Source of the DNA: Rhodoferax sp. OV413
Lineage (GTDB): Bacteria > Pseudomonadota > Gammaproteobacteria > Burkholderiales > Burkholderiaceae_C
Direction: 5' to 3'
Length of the DNA stretch: 64,000 nucleotides
Assembly: GCA_945861785.1 (NCBI GenBank)
Contig: CAMAWD010000003.1
Span: 124,001 to 188,000, forward strand
Every line of letters starts with the position of its first letter. Position 1 is the first letter of the stretch. Below the pieces are notes generated by a model. The model saw only the letters and a program-made list of their open reading frames with translations. It was not told the DNA's origin and made no database searches. The position numbers and the translations under genes are program-made. Positions 38,378 through 48,144 of the stretch are shown here, one piece after another.

Positions 38378-38959
38378 ATGAGTGACCAGTTGACGATGCA
38401 GGCGATTGCACGCCTGGTGCCTGCGGGCGCCAGGGTCCTCGACCTGGGTTGCGGTGACGGCAGCCTGCTCGCCTACCTTCGGGCCAACCGTGGCTGTAGT
38501 GGTTATGGCATCGAGATTGACGACGACAACCTGCTCGCCTGTGTGCACAAGGGCGTGAACGTCATCCAGCTCAATCTGGACGAGGGCCTGGCCATGTTCG
38601 ACGATGCAAGTTTCGATGTGGTGTTGCAGATCGACACCCTGCAGCATCTGCGCAATGCCGAGGTCATGCTGCGCGAAACAGCCCGGGTCGGGCGCATTGG
38701 CATCGTCGCATTCCCGAACTTCGGCCACTGGCCCAATCGCCTGAGCGTACTGCGCGGGCGCATGCCGGTGACGCGCCGCCTGCCCTACCAGTGGTACGAC
38801 ACGCCCAACATCCGGGTCGGCACCTACGCAGACTTCGACATGCTGGCACAACGCAACGGTCTCCACATCCAGGACAGTTTTGGACTGGAAAACGGTGAAA
38901 CCGTGCGCTGGCTGCCGAATCTGCGGGCGTCGACCGCGGTTTTCAGGTTTTCGCGTTAG
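38378..38959 (+). CDS. metW: Methionine biosynthesis protein MetW
   Basis: 193 residues, SAM-dependent methyltransferase-like fold ([61 protein letters not shown]). In proteobacteria it works with MetX, whose activity it supports. Its last bases overlap the end of the convergent gudD remnant by four bases. Confidence 0.95.
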   Translation: MSDQLTMQAIARLVPAGARVLDLGCGDGSLLAYLRANRGCSGYGIEIDDDNLLACVHKGVNVIQLNLDEGLAMFDDASFDVVLQIDTLQHLRNAEVMLRETARVGRIGIVAFPNFGHWPNRLSVLRGRMPVTRRLPYQWYDTPNIRVGTYADFDMLAQRNGLHIQDSFGLENGETVRWLPNLRASTAVFRFSR

Positions 38960-39234
38960 GTGCGCACAAGGCAAGGCATCTTGGGGTTGAACTTCCAGTT
39001 CGGCACCAGGAACTGCATCGCCACCGCGTCGTCACGGGCACCCGGATGCGCCCACCAATCATCGTCCAGAAATGCGGGTCCGCAAGCGGAATATCCACGG
39101 ATTGCAGTGCAATCGAATGTGCCATCTCGCGCCAGTCGGTGGCCACCATGTTGGTCGCCGTCATCAGGCCGGCAGCCCGGCGGGCCAGGGTTGGTGTTTT
39201 GCGTGGGCAGCAAACCCCAGTTGATGGCATTCAT
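38956..39234 (-). pseudogene. Remnant of a glucarate dehydratase gene
   Basis: Two reading frames keep recognisable pieces of glucarate dehydratase (GudD, enolase superfamily): [20 protein letters not shown], followed by [14 protein letters not shown], then after a frame break and deletion [20 protein letters not shown] and PCLVR, the typical C-terminus. Intact enzymes are about 450 residues; fewer than 95 codons remain. It lies directly downstream of the FadR-type regulator and was probably its co-transcribed target. Confidence 0.85.
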
Positions 39235-40016
39235 GAAGGGGCGGCGCTGGTCTTGGTTTGCGCTGACTCCATCGTCTGCCTGCGCAGGCGCTCCCGGCTG
39301 TTGCTGAGATGGGTGCGCATGGCCGCGCGCGCCGCTTCAGCATCCTGATTGCGGATCGCCACAAAGATGCTTTCATGTTCGCTGTTCACGCGCTGCAGGT
39401 AACTGAGCCTGCCCTCCGGCGCGTGCCGGGGTGTGTTGACCCGGGTGCGCGGAATGACCATTGCCCCCAGGTAGTTCATCAGGTCCGAGAAGTGCTGGTT
39501 CCCGGTAGCCCGTGCCACTTCCGTGTGAAACAAGAAGTCGGACGGCACGGCATCGGAGTCCAGTTCGATCGACCCCTGGAAGGCACGCAGTGCTGATTCC
39601 ATCGCATCCAGGTTGGCATCGGTGCGCCTTTGCGCCGCCAGGCCGGCCGCCTCAGTCTCCAGACCGATCCGAAGTTCGAGCACGGCGATCACGTCGGCCA
39701 CAGTCGCGAAGTCCTGGGCCGAGATTTTGAAGTTGCCACCCATGTCTCTCGGGGAGACGAATGTACCGATCCCGTGCCGGGTCTCGACCAACCCGGACGC
39801 CTGCAGTTTGGACAGCGCCTCGCGAACTACCGTCCGGCTGACATCGAACCGCACCATGATTTCGGCTTCGGTCGGGAGTTTGTCTGCGGGCTGCAACTGC
39901 CCCACACGGATCGACTCGCCAAGTTTTTCCACGATTTCCCTGACCAGACCCCGGGGCCGGCGGGTGGGCTGGGCAGGCGGGGCGCCGTTCGCAATCGCAA
40001 TGTCTTCAGCAGGCAT
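39231..40016 (-). CDS. GntR-family regulator, FadR subfamily
   Basis: 261 residues from ATG 40016; the frame is open to 40073 but the extra residues have no family match. The N-terminal winged helix ([33 protein letters not shown], positions about 40-75; key residues P-T-E and R-x-x-V-R-E-A-L) and GIGTFVSP are followed by an all-helical FCD ligand domain with metal-binding Asp/His residues ([13 protein letters not shown]). It diverges from udh with the palindrome GTTGTCAGACAAC between them. FadR-type regulators of galactarate/glucarate/uronate use are known in Burkholderiales, and the neighbours fit that role. Confidence 0.9.
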   Translation of the reverse strand: MPAEDIAIANGAPPAQPTRRPRGLVREIVEKLGESIRVGQLQPADKLPTEAEIMVRFDVSRTVVREALSKLQASGLVETRHGIGTFVSPRDMGGNFKISAQDFATVADVIAVLELRIGLETEAAGLAAQRRTDANLDAMESALRAFQGSIELDSDAVPSDFLFHTEVARATGNQHFSDLMNYLGAMVIPRTRVNTPRHAPEGRLSYLQRVNSEHESIFVAIRNQDAEAARAAMRTHLSNSRERLRRQTMESAQTKTSAAPS

Positions 40017-40080
40017 CAGGGTTTTCCTCAGGGCGGTCAAAAACCGCTTGACAGTCAAAATGTGGGCCACCACAATTCAT

Positions 40081-40093
40081 GTTGTCAGACAAC
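40081..40093. promoter_or_regulatory. Palindromic operator GTTGTCAGACAAC
   Basis: A perfect 6+1+6 palindrome in the divergent promoter between the FadR-type regulator and udh. It shares the 11-base core TTGTCAGACAA with the site at 60089-60101. FadR-type operators commonly have short palindromes of this kind. Confidence 0.8.
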
Positions 40094-40200
40094 ACATGAC
40101 TGATGTCTGGGCCAATATTTGGACTGTAGCAAAGCTGGGAGAAAAGTCCAGCATCGGCAAGCGACCTGACCACACTGACGGTGACAAGACGGGCAATGCC

Positions 40201-41013
40201 ATGACGATCAAGGTACATGAAAGATTACTCCTCACGGGAGCTGCCGGCGGGCTGGGCAAAGCCCTGCGTGGCCGGCTGAGCGCCAACTGCAAGACTCTGA
40301 GGTTGTCCGACCGTGTCGACCCCGGGGCGGCGGGTATCGGCGAGGAGGTCATGCTGGCGGATCTGGCCGATGCAAGCGCCGTCCTGGCTGCGATGGAGGG
40401 CGTCGATGCCGTGGTACACATGGGCGGCATCCCGGTCGAAGGCCCGTTCGGCCCGATCCTGCAGGCCAACATCCTGGGTGCCTACAACCTCTACGAGGCT
40501 GCGCGCCAATGTGGCACAAAACGGATCGTATTCGCCAGTTCCAACCATGTGACGGGGTACTACCGGCAATCGGAGACGATCACCGCTGACCATCCGCCCC
40601 GCCCAGACAGCATGTATGGCGTCAGCAAGGCATTTGGCGAGGACCTGTCACGTTTCTACTTTGACCGTCATGGAATTGAGACCGCGTGCCTGCGTATTGG
40701 CTCGGCATTTCCAGAGCCGCGTGATCGCCGGATGTTGGCCACCTGGCTCAGTTATGACGACCTGTACCGCTTGGTCACGGCTTGCCTGACCACCCCTGTG
40801 CTGGGGCACACCATTGTGTTCGGAATGTCCGACAACCCGGTGACCTGGTGGGACAACACGCGCGCGCGCCATGTCGGTTATGCGCCAAAGGACAGCTCCG
40901 AGCCCTTCCGTGAAGCCATGTACGCGCGAACGCCCGAGCCTGACCTGACCGACCCTGTGGCAATTCACCAGGGAGGCGGATTCTTGCGCATGGGCCCGTT
41001 TGATCAAGGGTGA
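40201..41013 (+). CDS. udh: Uronate dehydrogenase (NAD-dependent epimerase/dehydratase fold)
   Basis: Oxidises galacturonate or glucuronate to the aldarolactone with NAD+. 270 residues from ATG 40201; a much longer open frame upstream overlaps the divergent regulator. TGAAGGLGKAL at residues 12-22, VDAVVHMGGIPVEGPF, FASSNHVTGYY, and the catalytic YGVSKAFGED are as in known uronate dehydrogenases. It probably feeds the glucarate dehydratase-like enzyme encoded at 41995. Confidence 0.9.
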   Translation: MTIKVHERLLLTGAAGGLGKALRGRLSANCKTLRLSDRVDPGAAGIGEEVMLADLADASAVLAAMEGVDAVVHMGGIPVEGPFGPILQANILGAYNLYEAARQCGTKRIVFASSNHVTGYYRQSETITADHPPRPDSMYGVSKAFGEDLSRFYFDRHGIETACLRIGSAFPEPRDRRMLATWLSYDDLYRLVTACLTTPVLGHTIVFGMSDNPVTWWDNTRARHVGYAPKDSSEPFREAMYARTPEPDLTDPVAIHQGGGFLRMGPFDQG

Positions 41014-41071
41014 CGCGCGTCGGAAAGTGTGCCAGACCAAGCCTTCGTTGTCCGTCAGAATGGCCCAGGCC

Positions 41072-41998
41072 ATGCACACCGATTCGACCATGAACCACGT
41101 CATCCAACTGGAGGCCGGCGCAGCATGTGCGCGCCTGGTACCGGCGGCAGGCGGCCGCATTTCATCCCTGCAACTGGCACAGCCCGGTGGCGGCGCGGTC
41201 GACGTGCTGCATCCGTATCCGGAGGATTTCTTCGATCCGGTGCGCTGGGGCAAGGGGGGCATCTACCCCTTGATGCCGTATTCGAACCGGATCGCCAACG
41301 CCCGGCTCCAGGTGCAGGGCGAAGAAGTGCTGCTGTCGCCGCATCCGGATGCCCGGCCCCACACACTGCATGGCAATGCGCATCTGTTGCCCTGGACCCT
41401 GCAGCGGCATGATGCCGCGACTGCCGTGATGGTGCTCGATGCCGCCGCCAGCCCCGCGTGGCCCTGGCACTACACGGGCCGGCTGGAGGTCGCGCTGGTC
41501 GAGGCGGAGCTGCATATGCGTATCACTGTGCGCAACGCCAGCATGCGTGTGATGCCTGCGGGCATCGGCCTGCATCCGTATTTTCACCACGCGCCGCAGG
41601 CTGTGCTCGCCTACGCCGCCTCGACTGTCTGGCCTGCCACCGCCGACTTCCTTGCCGGTATGGCGCGCGCGCCTTTGGCCAACGAGGTTCACCTGCCGGC
41701 GCGGCCAGTGCCACCTGGCGGCCTGACACGGTATGTCAGCGACTGGGACGGCACCGCCGACGTCGACCTGCCGCGTGGCGAGCGGCTGCGACTCCTGGCC
41801 GATGCCGAATTGCGGCACCTGGTCGTACACCGGCCGGACAACCTGGCCTATCTGTGCCTGGAGCCTGTCAGCCATGTCGCCGACGGGTTCAATCTGGCTG
41901 CGCGTGGTGTACCGGGGACTGGTACACGCTGGCTTGCGCCTGGCGAGTCGCTGTCCGGTGAATTGCGCCTGCAGTTGCTGCAAGGAGAGTTGGCGTGA
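41072..41998 (+). CDS. Aldose 1-epimerase family protein
   Basis: 308 residues if translation starts at ATG 41072 (the Met at 41090 is possible). Galactose-mutarotase beta-sandwich: GGRISSLQLAQPGG, YPLMPYSNRIANARL, LHGNAHLLPW (catalytic His), ITVRNASMRVMPAGIGLHPYF (second His) and YLCLEPVSHVADG (Glu). It interconverts sugar anomers, plausibly supplying udh with the correct uronate anomer. Its TGA overlaps the GTG start of the next gene. Confidence 0.85.
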   Translation: MHTDSTMNHVIQLEAGAACARLVPAAGGRISSLQLAQPGGGAVDVLHPYPEDFFDPVRWGKGGIYPLMPYSNRIANARLQVQGEEVLLSPHPDARPHTLHGNAHLLPWTLQRHDAATAVMVLDAAASPAWPWHYTGRLEVALVEAELHMRITVRNASMRVMPAGIGLHPYFHHAPQAVLAYAASTVWPATADFLAGMARAPLANEVHLPARPVPPGGLTRYVSDWDGTADVDLPRGERLRLLADAELRHLVVHRPDNLAYLCLEPVSHVADGFNLAARGVPGTGTRWLAPGESLSGELRLQLLQGELA

Positions 41999-43278
41999 AC
42001 ACCTCCGGCCAGTTCCCGATCGTCGCGGTGCGTGTCACGCCGATAGCGTTTCGTGACCCGCCGCTGCTCAACGTCGCCGGCGTACACGAGCCCTGGGCCT
42101 TGCGCAGCATCATCGAGGTGCAGACCTCGGATGGCCGTGTCGGCCTGGGGGAAAGTTATGGCGACCTGAAGACCCTGGCCGATCTGGGCAAGGTGGCGCC
42201 GCAACTCGTGGGGCTTGATCCGTTCGACCTGAACCAGCTCACACGTGTTGTCTATGCGCACGTGGGTGGCAATCCCGATCCGGGGGCGCAGTTTCCGCCG
42301 GCCGGGGACAAGGCCCGGGCTTCCGCGCTGGCGGCATTCGAAGTCGCCTTTCTGGATTTGCAGGCCCGCGTCATTGATCGTCCGCTGTACCAGCTGCTTG
42401 GCGGCGCCGTGCGTGCTGGCGTGCCTTACAGCGCCTACCTGTTCTACAAGTTCGCCCGCCACAAGGACTTCAGCGCGTACCCGCAGGATGACTGGGGCGA
42501 GGTCCTGACGCCGGCACAGATTGTGGAAGAAGCGCGCCGCATGGTCGGGCAATATGGTTTCGGCTCGATCAAGCTCAAGGGTGGCGTCTTCGCACCAGAG
42601 CAAGAGATCCAGACACTGCATGCCTTGCGTGCCGCGTTTCCGGGCATGCCGCTGCGCATCGACCCCAACGGCGGATGGACGGTGGAGACCACACGCCGCG
42701 TCATGCCGGCGCTGGCTGCTGAGGGCCTGCTCGAATACCTGGAAGACCCGGTCAGCACCCTGGAGGAAATGGGCCAGGTGGCGCGTTTCGCCAACGGCAT
42801 GCCTCTCGCCACCAACATGGTCACCATCGCATTCGGCCATATCCCCGAGACCGTGCGCCTGGGCGCGGTGCAGGTGATCCTGTCCGACCACCACTACTGG
42901 GGTGGCCTGCGCGCCACCCAGCATCTGGCCGCGATCGGCCGCACCTTCGGGCTGGGCATCTCGATGCACTCCAACTCGCACCTCGGCATCAGCCTGGCTG
43001 CGATGACCCATGTGGGGGTGACGATCCCCAACCTCACCTGCGCCAGCGACACCCATTACCCCTGGCAGGTGGACGAAGTCATCACTGGCGGCAAGCTGAA
43101 GATCGAGGGTGGGCAGCTGGCACCGCCGCCCGGCCCGGGCCTGGGCGTGACCCTGGACCACGAGCAGCTGGCGCGGCTGCACCGCAACTATCTGGAGTGC
43201 GGTGTGCGGGTGCGCGACGACGCGAAGGAAATGCGCAAGCACCAGCCGGACTTTGACGACCGGCGGCCGCGGTTCTGA
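41995..43278 (+). CDS. Glucarate dehydratase-like enolase-superfamily enzyme
   Basis: 427 residues from GTG 41995 (GTGA overlap with the epimerase gene). Features of the glucarate dehydratase group: IKLKGGVFAPEQEI (KxK acid/base), RIDPNGGW, YLEDPVSTLEEM and LATNMVTIAFGH (metal ligands and Asn), SDHHYWGG and SMHSNSHLGISLAAM (catalytic His). It would dehydrate D-glucarate, or a related aldarate, to 5-keto-4-deoxyglucarate. It follows udh and the epimerase in one likely transcript. The older-looking GudD remnant at 38956 suggests replacement or redundancy. Confidence 0.88.
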   Translation: MNTSGQFPIVAVRVTPIAFRDPPLLNVAGVHEPWALRSIIEVQTSDGRVGLGESYGDLKTLADLGKVAPQLVGLDPFDLNQLTRVVYAHVGGNPDPGAQFPPAGDKARASALAAFEVAFLDLQARVIDRPLYQLLGGAVRAGVPYSAYLFYKFARHKDFSAYPQDDWGEVLTPAQIVEEARRMVGQYGFGSIKLKGGVFAPEQEIQTLHALRAAFPGMPLRIDPNGGWTVETTRRVMPALAAEGLLEYLEDPVSTLEEMGQVARFANGMPLATNMVTIAFGHIPETVRLGAVQVILSDHHYWGGLRATQHLAAIGRTFGLGISMHSNSHLGISLAAMTHVGVTIPNLTCASDTHYPWQVDEVITGGKLKIEGGQLAPPPGPGLGVTLDHEQLARLHRNYLECGVRVRDDAKEMRKHQPDFDDRRPRF

Positions 43279-43290
43279 GAACACCCGGCC

Positions 43291-44292
43291 TTAGGTGCTG
43301 GCGCGCAACACGACCTCATACCCCAGGTCGATCACGCGGTCTTTCGCCGGTTGGCCGCCCATGCGCTGAAGCACCTGCTCTCCTGCCACCTTGCCAATCG
43401 CATAACGCGGAAGCCGAACGGTGCTCAGCGGGGGATCGAAGGCCTGGGCCAGCGCGTAGTCGCCAAAGCCCGCAACCGCGATCCGGGCCGGGACCGCAAT
43501 GCCCATGCGGCGGCATTCAATCAGGATGCCAACCGCCACCAGGTCGCTCGAACAGCACACCGCATCGCAGGAGATTCCGGAGTCGATGATGCTGTGCAGC
43601 ACCTGCTCGCCCCCCGCCGTGCTCACATCCGATTCGAACATCAGTCCCTGCGCATCCAGTCCGGCACTGCGCAGGGCCATGCGCCAACCATCGGCGCGCT
43701 GCGCGCTGCTGACATCTCTTTCGTTGGAGCTCCCCACGAAGGCGATGCGTTTTCGGCCGCGGGCAAGCAGCGCGCTGACGATGTCGCGCATGGCCAGTTC
43801 GTTCGAAAATCCGATCACCTGGTCGAATGGATCCGGCACCAGGTCGAACACCTCGATGACCGGGACTCCCAGGTGCCGCAGCAGTGCCCGGCTCTTGGTG
43901 TGCCGGCGGGTGCCCCAGAGCACCACTGCCTCGGGGCGCAGGCGCACGAACTCCTCCAGCACACGCGCCTCCTCGCTGGAAGCGTAGCCAGAGGTCCCGA
44001 GCATCACATGCATGCCGGCCGGGCGCAGCGCGTCGTTGAGGCCTTGCAGCGTATCGCTGAAAACCGAATTGGCGATGTGCGGCACGATGCACACCACGCC
44101 GCGCCCGCGGCGCGCCCGCAAGCTGCCGGCCACATCGTTGGGCACATAACCCTGCGCACCGATGGCCTCCAGGATGCGCTCGCGCGTGCGCGGCGCCACC
44201 GTGTCCGGCTGGTTCAGCACCCGGGAAACGGTCATGGTGGAGACGCCCGCCTGGCGCGCAACGTCGCTCATTCGAACCGGACTCTTTGCCAT
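43291..44292 (-). CDS. LacI-family transcriptional regulator
   Basis: 333 residues from ATG 44292. N-terminal helix-turn-helix VRMSDVARQAGVSTMTVSRV followed by a hinge helix and a periplasmic-binding-protein-like sensor domain (VVCIVPHIANSVFSDTLQG, FVGSSNERDVSSAQRADGW). It resembles gluconate-type (GntR of E. coli) LacI members. It diverges from the substrate-binding-protein remnant and RhmD-like gene, with an 18-bp operator-like palindrome between. Confidence 0.92.
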   Translation of the reverse strand: MAKSPVRMSDVARQAGVSTMTVSRVLNQPDTVAPRTRERILEAIGAQGYVPNDVAGSLRARRGRGVVCIVPHIANSVFSDTLQGLNDALRPAGMHVMLGTSGYASSEEARVLEEFVRLRPEAVVLWGTRRHTKSRALLRHLGVPVIEVFDLVPDPFDQVIGFSNELAMRDIVSALLARGRKRIAFVGSSNERDVSSAQRADGWRMALRSAGLDAQGLMFESDVSTAGGEQVLHSIIDSGISCDAVCCSSDLVAVGILIECRRMGIAVPARIAVAGFGDYALAQAFDPPLSTVRLPRYAIGKVAGEQVLQRMGGQPAKDRVIDLGYEVVLRAST

Positions 44293-44402
44293 CCCTGTAC
44301 CTTTCGCTGTGCCGGTATCGTAGCGCCCGCCGTTTCCCCACCCTGCGCAGTACCGGCGACCTAGGGAAAACACCGACTCTGGCATGGCCCTGACTGCGGT
44401 CA

Positions 44403-44420
44403 AATGTGATCGTTAACATT
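44403..44420. promoter_or_regulatory. LacI-type operator candidate
   Basis: AATGTGATCGTTAACATT is an 18-base imperfect palindrome (7 of 9 pairs) with a central CG, the hallmark of LacI-family operators. It lies 111 bases upstream of the LacI gene start and 71 bases before the divergent binding-protein remnant, so it could control both. Confidence 0.7.
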
Positions 44421-44490
44421 TTGCGTTGACGGTACCGGTTCACCCACCCCCAGCCGCCCCGGCGGCACGACTTCCGAAACGGAGACAACC

Positions 44491-45193
44491 ATGAAGATGG
44501 CCCGTCTGACCTGCGCACTCTTTGGTGTGTTGGCACCGTTCGCCCTTACCAGCGCGCTGGCGCAGAACCTGCCCGATGTCCCGCGCGACCGCACGCTGAT
44601 CAGCCAGGGGTGGGACTTTTACAACCAGGTGCCTTCGCCTGCCAACTTCAGTCCCTATGCCGGGGTGCTGCTGCACCAGCGCAACAGCTTGCACTACACC
44701 GTCAACGAGATGCTGTTCTATACCAACCACAATGAAAACAAGATCATTCCGTGGCAGCCCGTGGTCCCTCACCATTCTGACGCCGCCCGGTGATGCGCTG
44801 GGCCCGGTATTGGCACGCCAGCTGCAGGCCGCTGGCATCGACACGGTGTTCCGCAACATGCAGGATGCCGCCTACTGGGACGCCATGAGCACCGGAAATT
44901 TCGAATCTGCCGTCAGCTTCCACTGTGGCAGCCTGTATGACCCCTGGCAGACGCTGGAACACATGCATACCAAGTACGTGGCGGCGCCCGGCGCGAAAGA
45001 GGCCAACATCCGCGCATTGACACGTTACAACAACCCCGAGCTGACGGCCTTGCTCAACAAGATGGAAGCCAGCCGGCCCTCGCCACAGGACCCCGAATAC
45101 ATGAAGCTGGTCAAGGAGGCCACGCGCATCGTCCTGACGGAGCTGCCATGGGAGGGATTCAACCAGGTGCTGATGCGGCTCAAGAAGCGCTGA
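44491..45193 (+). pseudogene. Substrate-binding protein (SBP family 5) with a large internal deletion
   Basis: A signal peptide is intact (ARLTCALFGVLAPFALTSALAQ) and the first ~90 codons read NLPDVPRDRTLISQGWDFYN onward to NENKIIPWQ. At about 44757-44765 the frame breaks and another frame continues with LTILTPPGDALGPVLARQLQ and the typical C-terminal lobe (FESAVSFHCGSLYDPWQTLE) to 45193. About 230 of the usual ~550-600 codons remain. No functional binding protein is expected. Confidence 0.85.
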
Positions 45194-45209
45194 TCAAAAA
45201 CGGCGTCCG

Positions 45210-46379
45210 ATGCCCAAGATCAAATCCATAGAAGCCTTCGCGATCCGCAGCGATCTGGTGGGCGACGGCGCCACCACACTGGCCCGCCGGCCAGTGTGGA
45301 CCAGCGACGCCGAAGTCGCCAACCCGATGTCGCGGTACCCGCGCTTCAAGCGGCTGCGCGCGAGCTGGCGGCCGCAGTGGCCCTCGGTCGGATGCCTGGT
45401 TACCGCGACCGACGGCAGCTGGGGTTATGGCATGACGCGGTATGGCGCCCCGGTGATCAGCATCATCAACGAGCACATGGGCCCGCTGCTGGTCGGTGAG
45501 CCCTGCATGGCCACGGAAAAGCTGTGGGACATGATGACGCGAATCACGTCGCCCTACGCCGGCGGAATAGCACCGTATGCCATCAGCGCGGTGGACCTCG
45601 CGCTCTGGGACCTCAAGGGCAAGTTGCTGCAACGCCCGGTCTACGAGCTCATCGGCGGGCCGGCGCGCGACAGCATCGCTTGTTATGCGACCGGCAACGA
45701 CACCGACTGGCAGATGGAAATCGGCTTCCATGCCACCAAAGTCGCCTGCCCCTATGGGCCGGCGGACGGCCTGCGCGCACTGGCCATGAATGAAGAATTC
45801 ATCGCCGCCAAACGCGCGCTGATCGGCGATGCAGTCGACCTCATGGTGGACTGCTGGATGGCCTTCGACGTGGATTTCGCGGTCCGTTTTGCCGAACGCA
45901 TGCGCCCGTACAAATTGCGCTGGATCGAGGATTGCCTGATGCCTGACGACCTGGACGGCCAGGCGGAACTGCGGCGGCGCCTGCCCGCCGATACCCTGGC
46001 GGGTGGCGAGCACTGGTACACCTTGGGGCCGTTTTCCCAGGCTGCGGCGCGCCGCAGCCTGGACCTGTTCCAGCCCGACATCGGGTGGGCCGGCGGAATG
46101 ACGGGTTGTCTCAAGATCGCGCATATCGCCGAAGGCGCGGGCTTGTCGGTGATACCCCACGCCGGCATCAACACACCCTACGGCCAGCATTTCGCCATGG
46201 CGGTGCCGAACAGTCCCATCGGTGAATATTTCGTCGCTTCGGCACCGGGTGTGCCGTTGCAGGAAGTGCGCCTGACCCCCGGCATGCAGACGCCCCGTGA
46301 TGGCCACGTCGTGCCCAGCAACGAGCCCGGGTTCGGCCTCGGGTTGACGCTGGACGCGATCCAGAAAATGACCGTCTGA
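45210..46379 (+). CDS. L-rhamnonate dehydratase-like enolase-superfamily enzyme
   Basis: 389 residues. It starts PKIKSIEAFAIRSDLVGDGA and has NPMSRYPRFKRLRASW, as in rhamnonate dehydratases. The metal and catalytic region is LMVDCWMAFDVDFAVRF, LRWIEDCLMPDD, GGEHWYTLGPF, QPDIGWAGGMTGCLKIAHIA, and VIPHAGINTPYGQHF with the active-site His. It would convert L-rhamnonate, or a close 6-deoxy or hexonate analogue, to the 2-keto-3-deoxy acid. The mutarotase at 49221 supports rhamnose chemistry. It sits between two broken transporter genes. Confidence 0.8.
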   Translation: MPKIKSIEAFAIRSDLVGDGATTLARRPVWTSDAEVANPMSRYPRFKRLRASWRPQWPSVGCLVTATDGSWGYGMTRYGAPVISIINEHMGPLLVGEPCMATEKLWDMMTRITSPYAGGIAPYAISAVDLALWDLKGKLLQRPVYELIGGPARDSIACYATGNDTDWQMEIGFHATKVACPYGPADGLRALAMNEEFIAAKRALIGDAVDLMVDCWMAFDVDFAVRFAERMRPYKLRWIEDCLMPDDLDGQAELRRRLPADTLAGGEHWYTLGPFSQAAARRSLDLFQPDIGWAGGMTGCLKIAHIAEGAGLSVIPHAGINTPYGQHFAMAVPNSPIGEYFVASAPGVPLQEVRLTPGMQTPRDGHVVPSNEPGFGLGLTLDAIQKMTV

Positions 46380-46384
46380 GAGGA

Positions 46385-47277
46385 TTGGCAACTTTGCTTG
46401 CGCATGTTTCCCAGCGTCTCGGGATGACCTTGTTGGTCGCGCTGCTCGCGATCACGATCAACTTCCTGATTCCCCGCGCCATGCCGGGCGACCCGTCAGT
46501 TTCTGCATCGGCACCCTGCTCGGCGGCCTGTTCGCCTGGCCTGGCACCAGCCGCTGGATCCAGGTGGTGGGGTTGCCGGTTATCCTGCTGTCGGCCGTGC
46601 CGTACTTCATTCTGGGCATTCTGCTGATGTTCGCATTTGCGCTCACTTTCCCGTTGCTGCCCGTGGCAGGGGGTTATCCATTCGCGTTCACGCCGGCCTG
46701 GAACAGGGCCACGGTCGGCTACATGGCGCTGCATGCGGTTCTTCCTGCGCTGTCGATCATCCTGGCGTCCATCGGCACCTGGGCCATCGCGATGCGCGGC
46801 ATGGTCATCAGTGTGCGCGGCGAGGACTACATCCTGCTGGCCGAGGCCAAGGGCCTGTCGGCGCGCCGCCTGTTTCTGGCCTATGGCCTGCGCAACGCCA
46901 TGTTGCCGCAGCTCACGCACCTGGCCCTGACCTTGAGCCACATCGTGTCGGGGGCGATCCTGGTGGAGGTGATCTTTGCCTACCCGGGCATCGGCTACCG
47001 CCTGTACCAGGCGATCCACGCGAAGGACTATTTCGTGATCCAGGGCATTGTGTTGCTGCTGTCCGTGTCCATCGCCTTCACCATGCTGCTGCTGGACCTG
47101 ATCTACCCGCTGATCGACCCGCGCATCCGTCTCGCGGGAAAAATCGTCGAGGAGGGCGACCCCGAGAGCGTGATCCACGCGCCCAGGCATGCCTATACCC
47201 GCACCCTGGTGGCGGCAGTGCCGCCGCCTGACCCAGACATCGACTGGGGCCTGGATACTGAATTGGTGGCACCATGA
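46385..47277 (+). pseudogene. ABC permease (DppB-type) remnant fused to the tail of an ATPase
   Basis: Three pieces are joined. Codons from TTG 46385 encode a DppB N-terminus (LLVALLAITINFLIPRAMPG). At about 46497 a deletion and frameshift lead to SFCIGTLLGGLFAWPGTSRW and the rest of the permease (ILSAVPYF, RGEDYILLAEAKGL, YPLIDPRIRL). Immediately after that the frame continues with AGKIVEEGDPESVIHAPRHA, which is the C-terminal tail of an oligopeptide-type ATPase. Most likely one deletion removed the end of dppB, a dppC, and most of the ATPase genes. The ORF from 46564 stays open and overlaps the amidohydrolase start by ATGA. Confidence 0.85.
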
Positions 47278-48116
47278 TCATCGATGCCCATTGTCACGCG
47301 TGGCACCACTGGCCCTACCTGCCAGCGGTGCCGGATCCACTCAGCAGGGCGCGCGTTGAGCGCCTGTTGTGGGAGATGGACCAAGCCGGCGTCGAGCGGG
47401 CGGTCTTGATCTCTGCCGCGATCGATGGCAACCCTGACAACTACGCTTACACCCGTTCCTGTGCGTCGGCCGTTTCCGAGCGCTTGGTCGCATTCCCGGA
47501 CGTCGACTGCCGCTGGCACGCCACGCACCAGACCCCGGGTGCGGCGCAGCGCCTGCGAAGCGTATTGCGCCAGTTCGATCCAGTGGGATTCACGCATTAC
47601 CTGGATGAATCCGCGGACCCCGCGTGGTTGCTGTCACCCGACGGGATGGCGTTTTTCGCCGTGGCGGACGAGGCCCGTGTCATCGTGAGCCTCGCCTGCG
47701 GCGCACGTCAATTGCCAACGGTCGGTGCCTTGGCGCAGCGCTTTGCGCGCACCCCCTTTCTGGTCCACCACCTTGGCCGGGTGAAGGCGCAGCCATCGGA
47801 CACCGAGGGCTTGCGGGCGTTGCTCCAGCTCGCGCCGATACCGAACGTCTACATCAAGCTTTCGGGCTTCGGATTTGCGCAAGAAGACGGCTGGGATTTC
47901 CCGTGCACGTCGGCGCTCGAACTGGTGCGTGCCATCTATGCGAACTTCGATGTCGACCGCCTGTGCTGGGGCTCGGACTACCCGGTGTCGCAGAGATACA
48001 TGACGTACCGCCAGAGCCTGGAAACAGTTCGGACGCACTGCAGCTTCATCAGTGGCAACGACATGCAAAAGGTGCTTGGCGGGAATATGAAAGCCCTGTT
48101 GGAGCGTGGCAGATGA
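47274..48116 (+). CDS. Amidohydrolase family 2 (TIM-barrel) hydrolase/lactonase
   Basis: 280 residues. IIDAHCHAWHHW carries the N-terminal metal-binding HxH; VSLACGARQ, FLVHHLGRVK (metal His) and RLCWGSDYPVS (catalytic Asp) follow, the normal pattern of amidohydrolase-2 lactonases and decarboxylases. In sugar-acid clusters such enzymes often open lactones, so a role in rhamnono- or aldarolactone hydrolysis is plausible. It overlaps the preceding remnant by four bases. Confidence 0.85.
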   Translation: MIIDAHCHAWHHWPYLPAVPDPLSRARVERLLWEMDQAGVERAVLISAAIDGNPDNYAYTRSCASAVSERLVAFPDVDCRWHATHQTPGAAQRLRSVLRQFDPVGFTHYLDESADPAWLLSPDGMAFFAVADEARVIVSLACGARQLPTVGALAQRFARTPFLVHHLGRVKAQPSDTEGLRALLQLAPIPNVYIKLSGFGFAQEDGWDFPCTSALELVRAIYANFDVDRLCWGSDYPVSQRYMTYRQSLETVRTHCSFISGNDMQKVLGGNMKALLERGR

Positions 48117-48144
48117 GGCATCACCCGAATGTCAGGAGTAACGA

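Noticed and set aside
41848-43284. Long minus-strand frame opposite the epimerase and glucarate dehydratase-like genes
   Set aside because: Antisense shadow; the plus strand carries two intact, overlapping enzyme genes.
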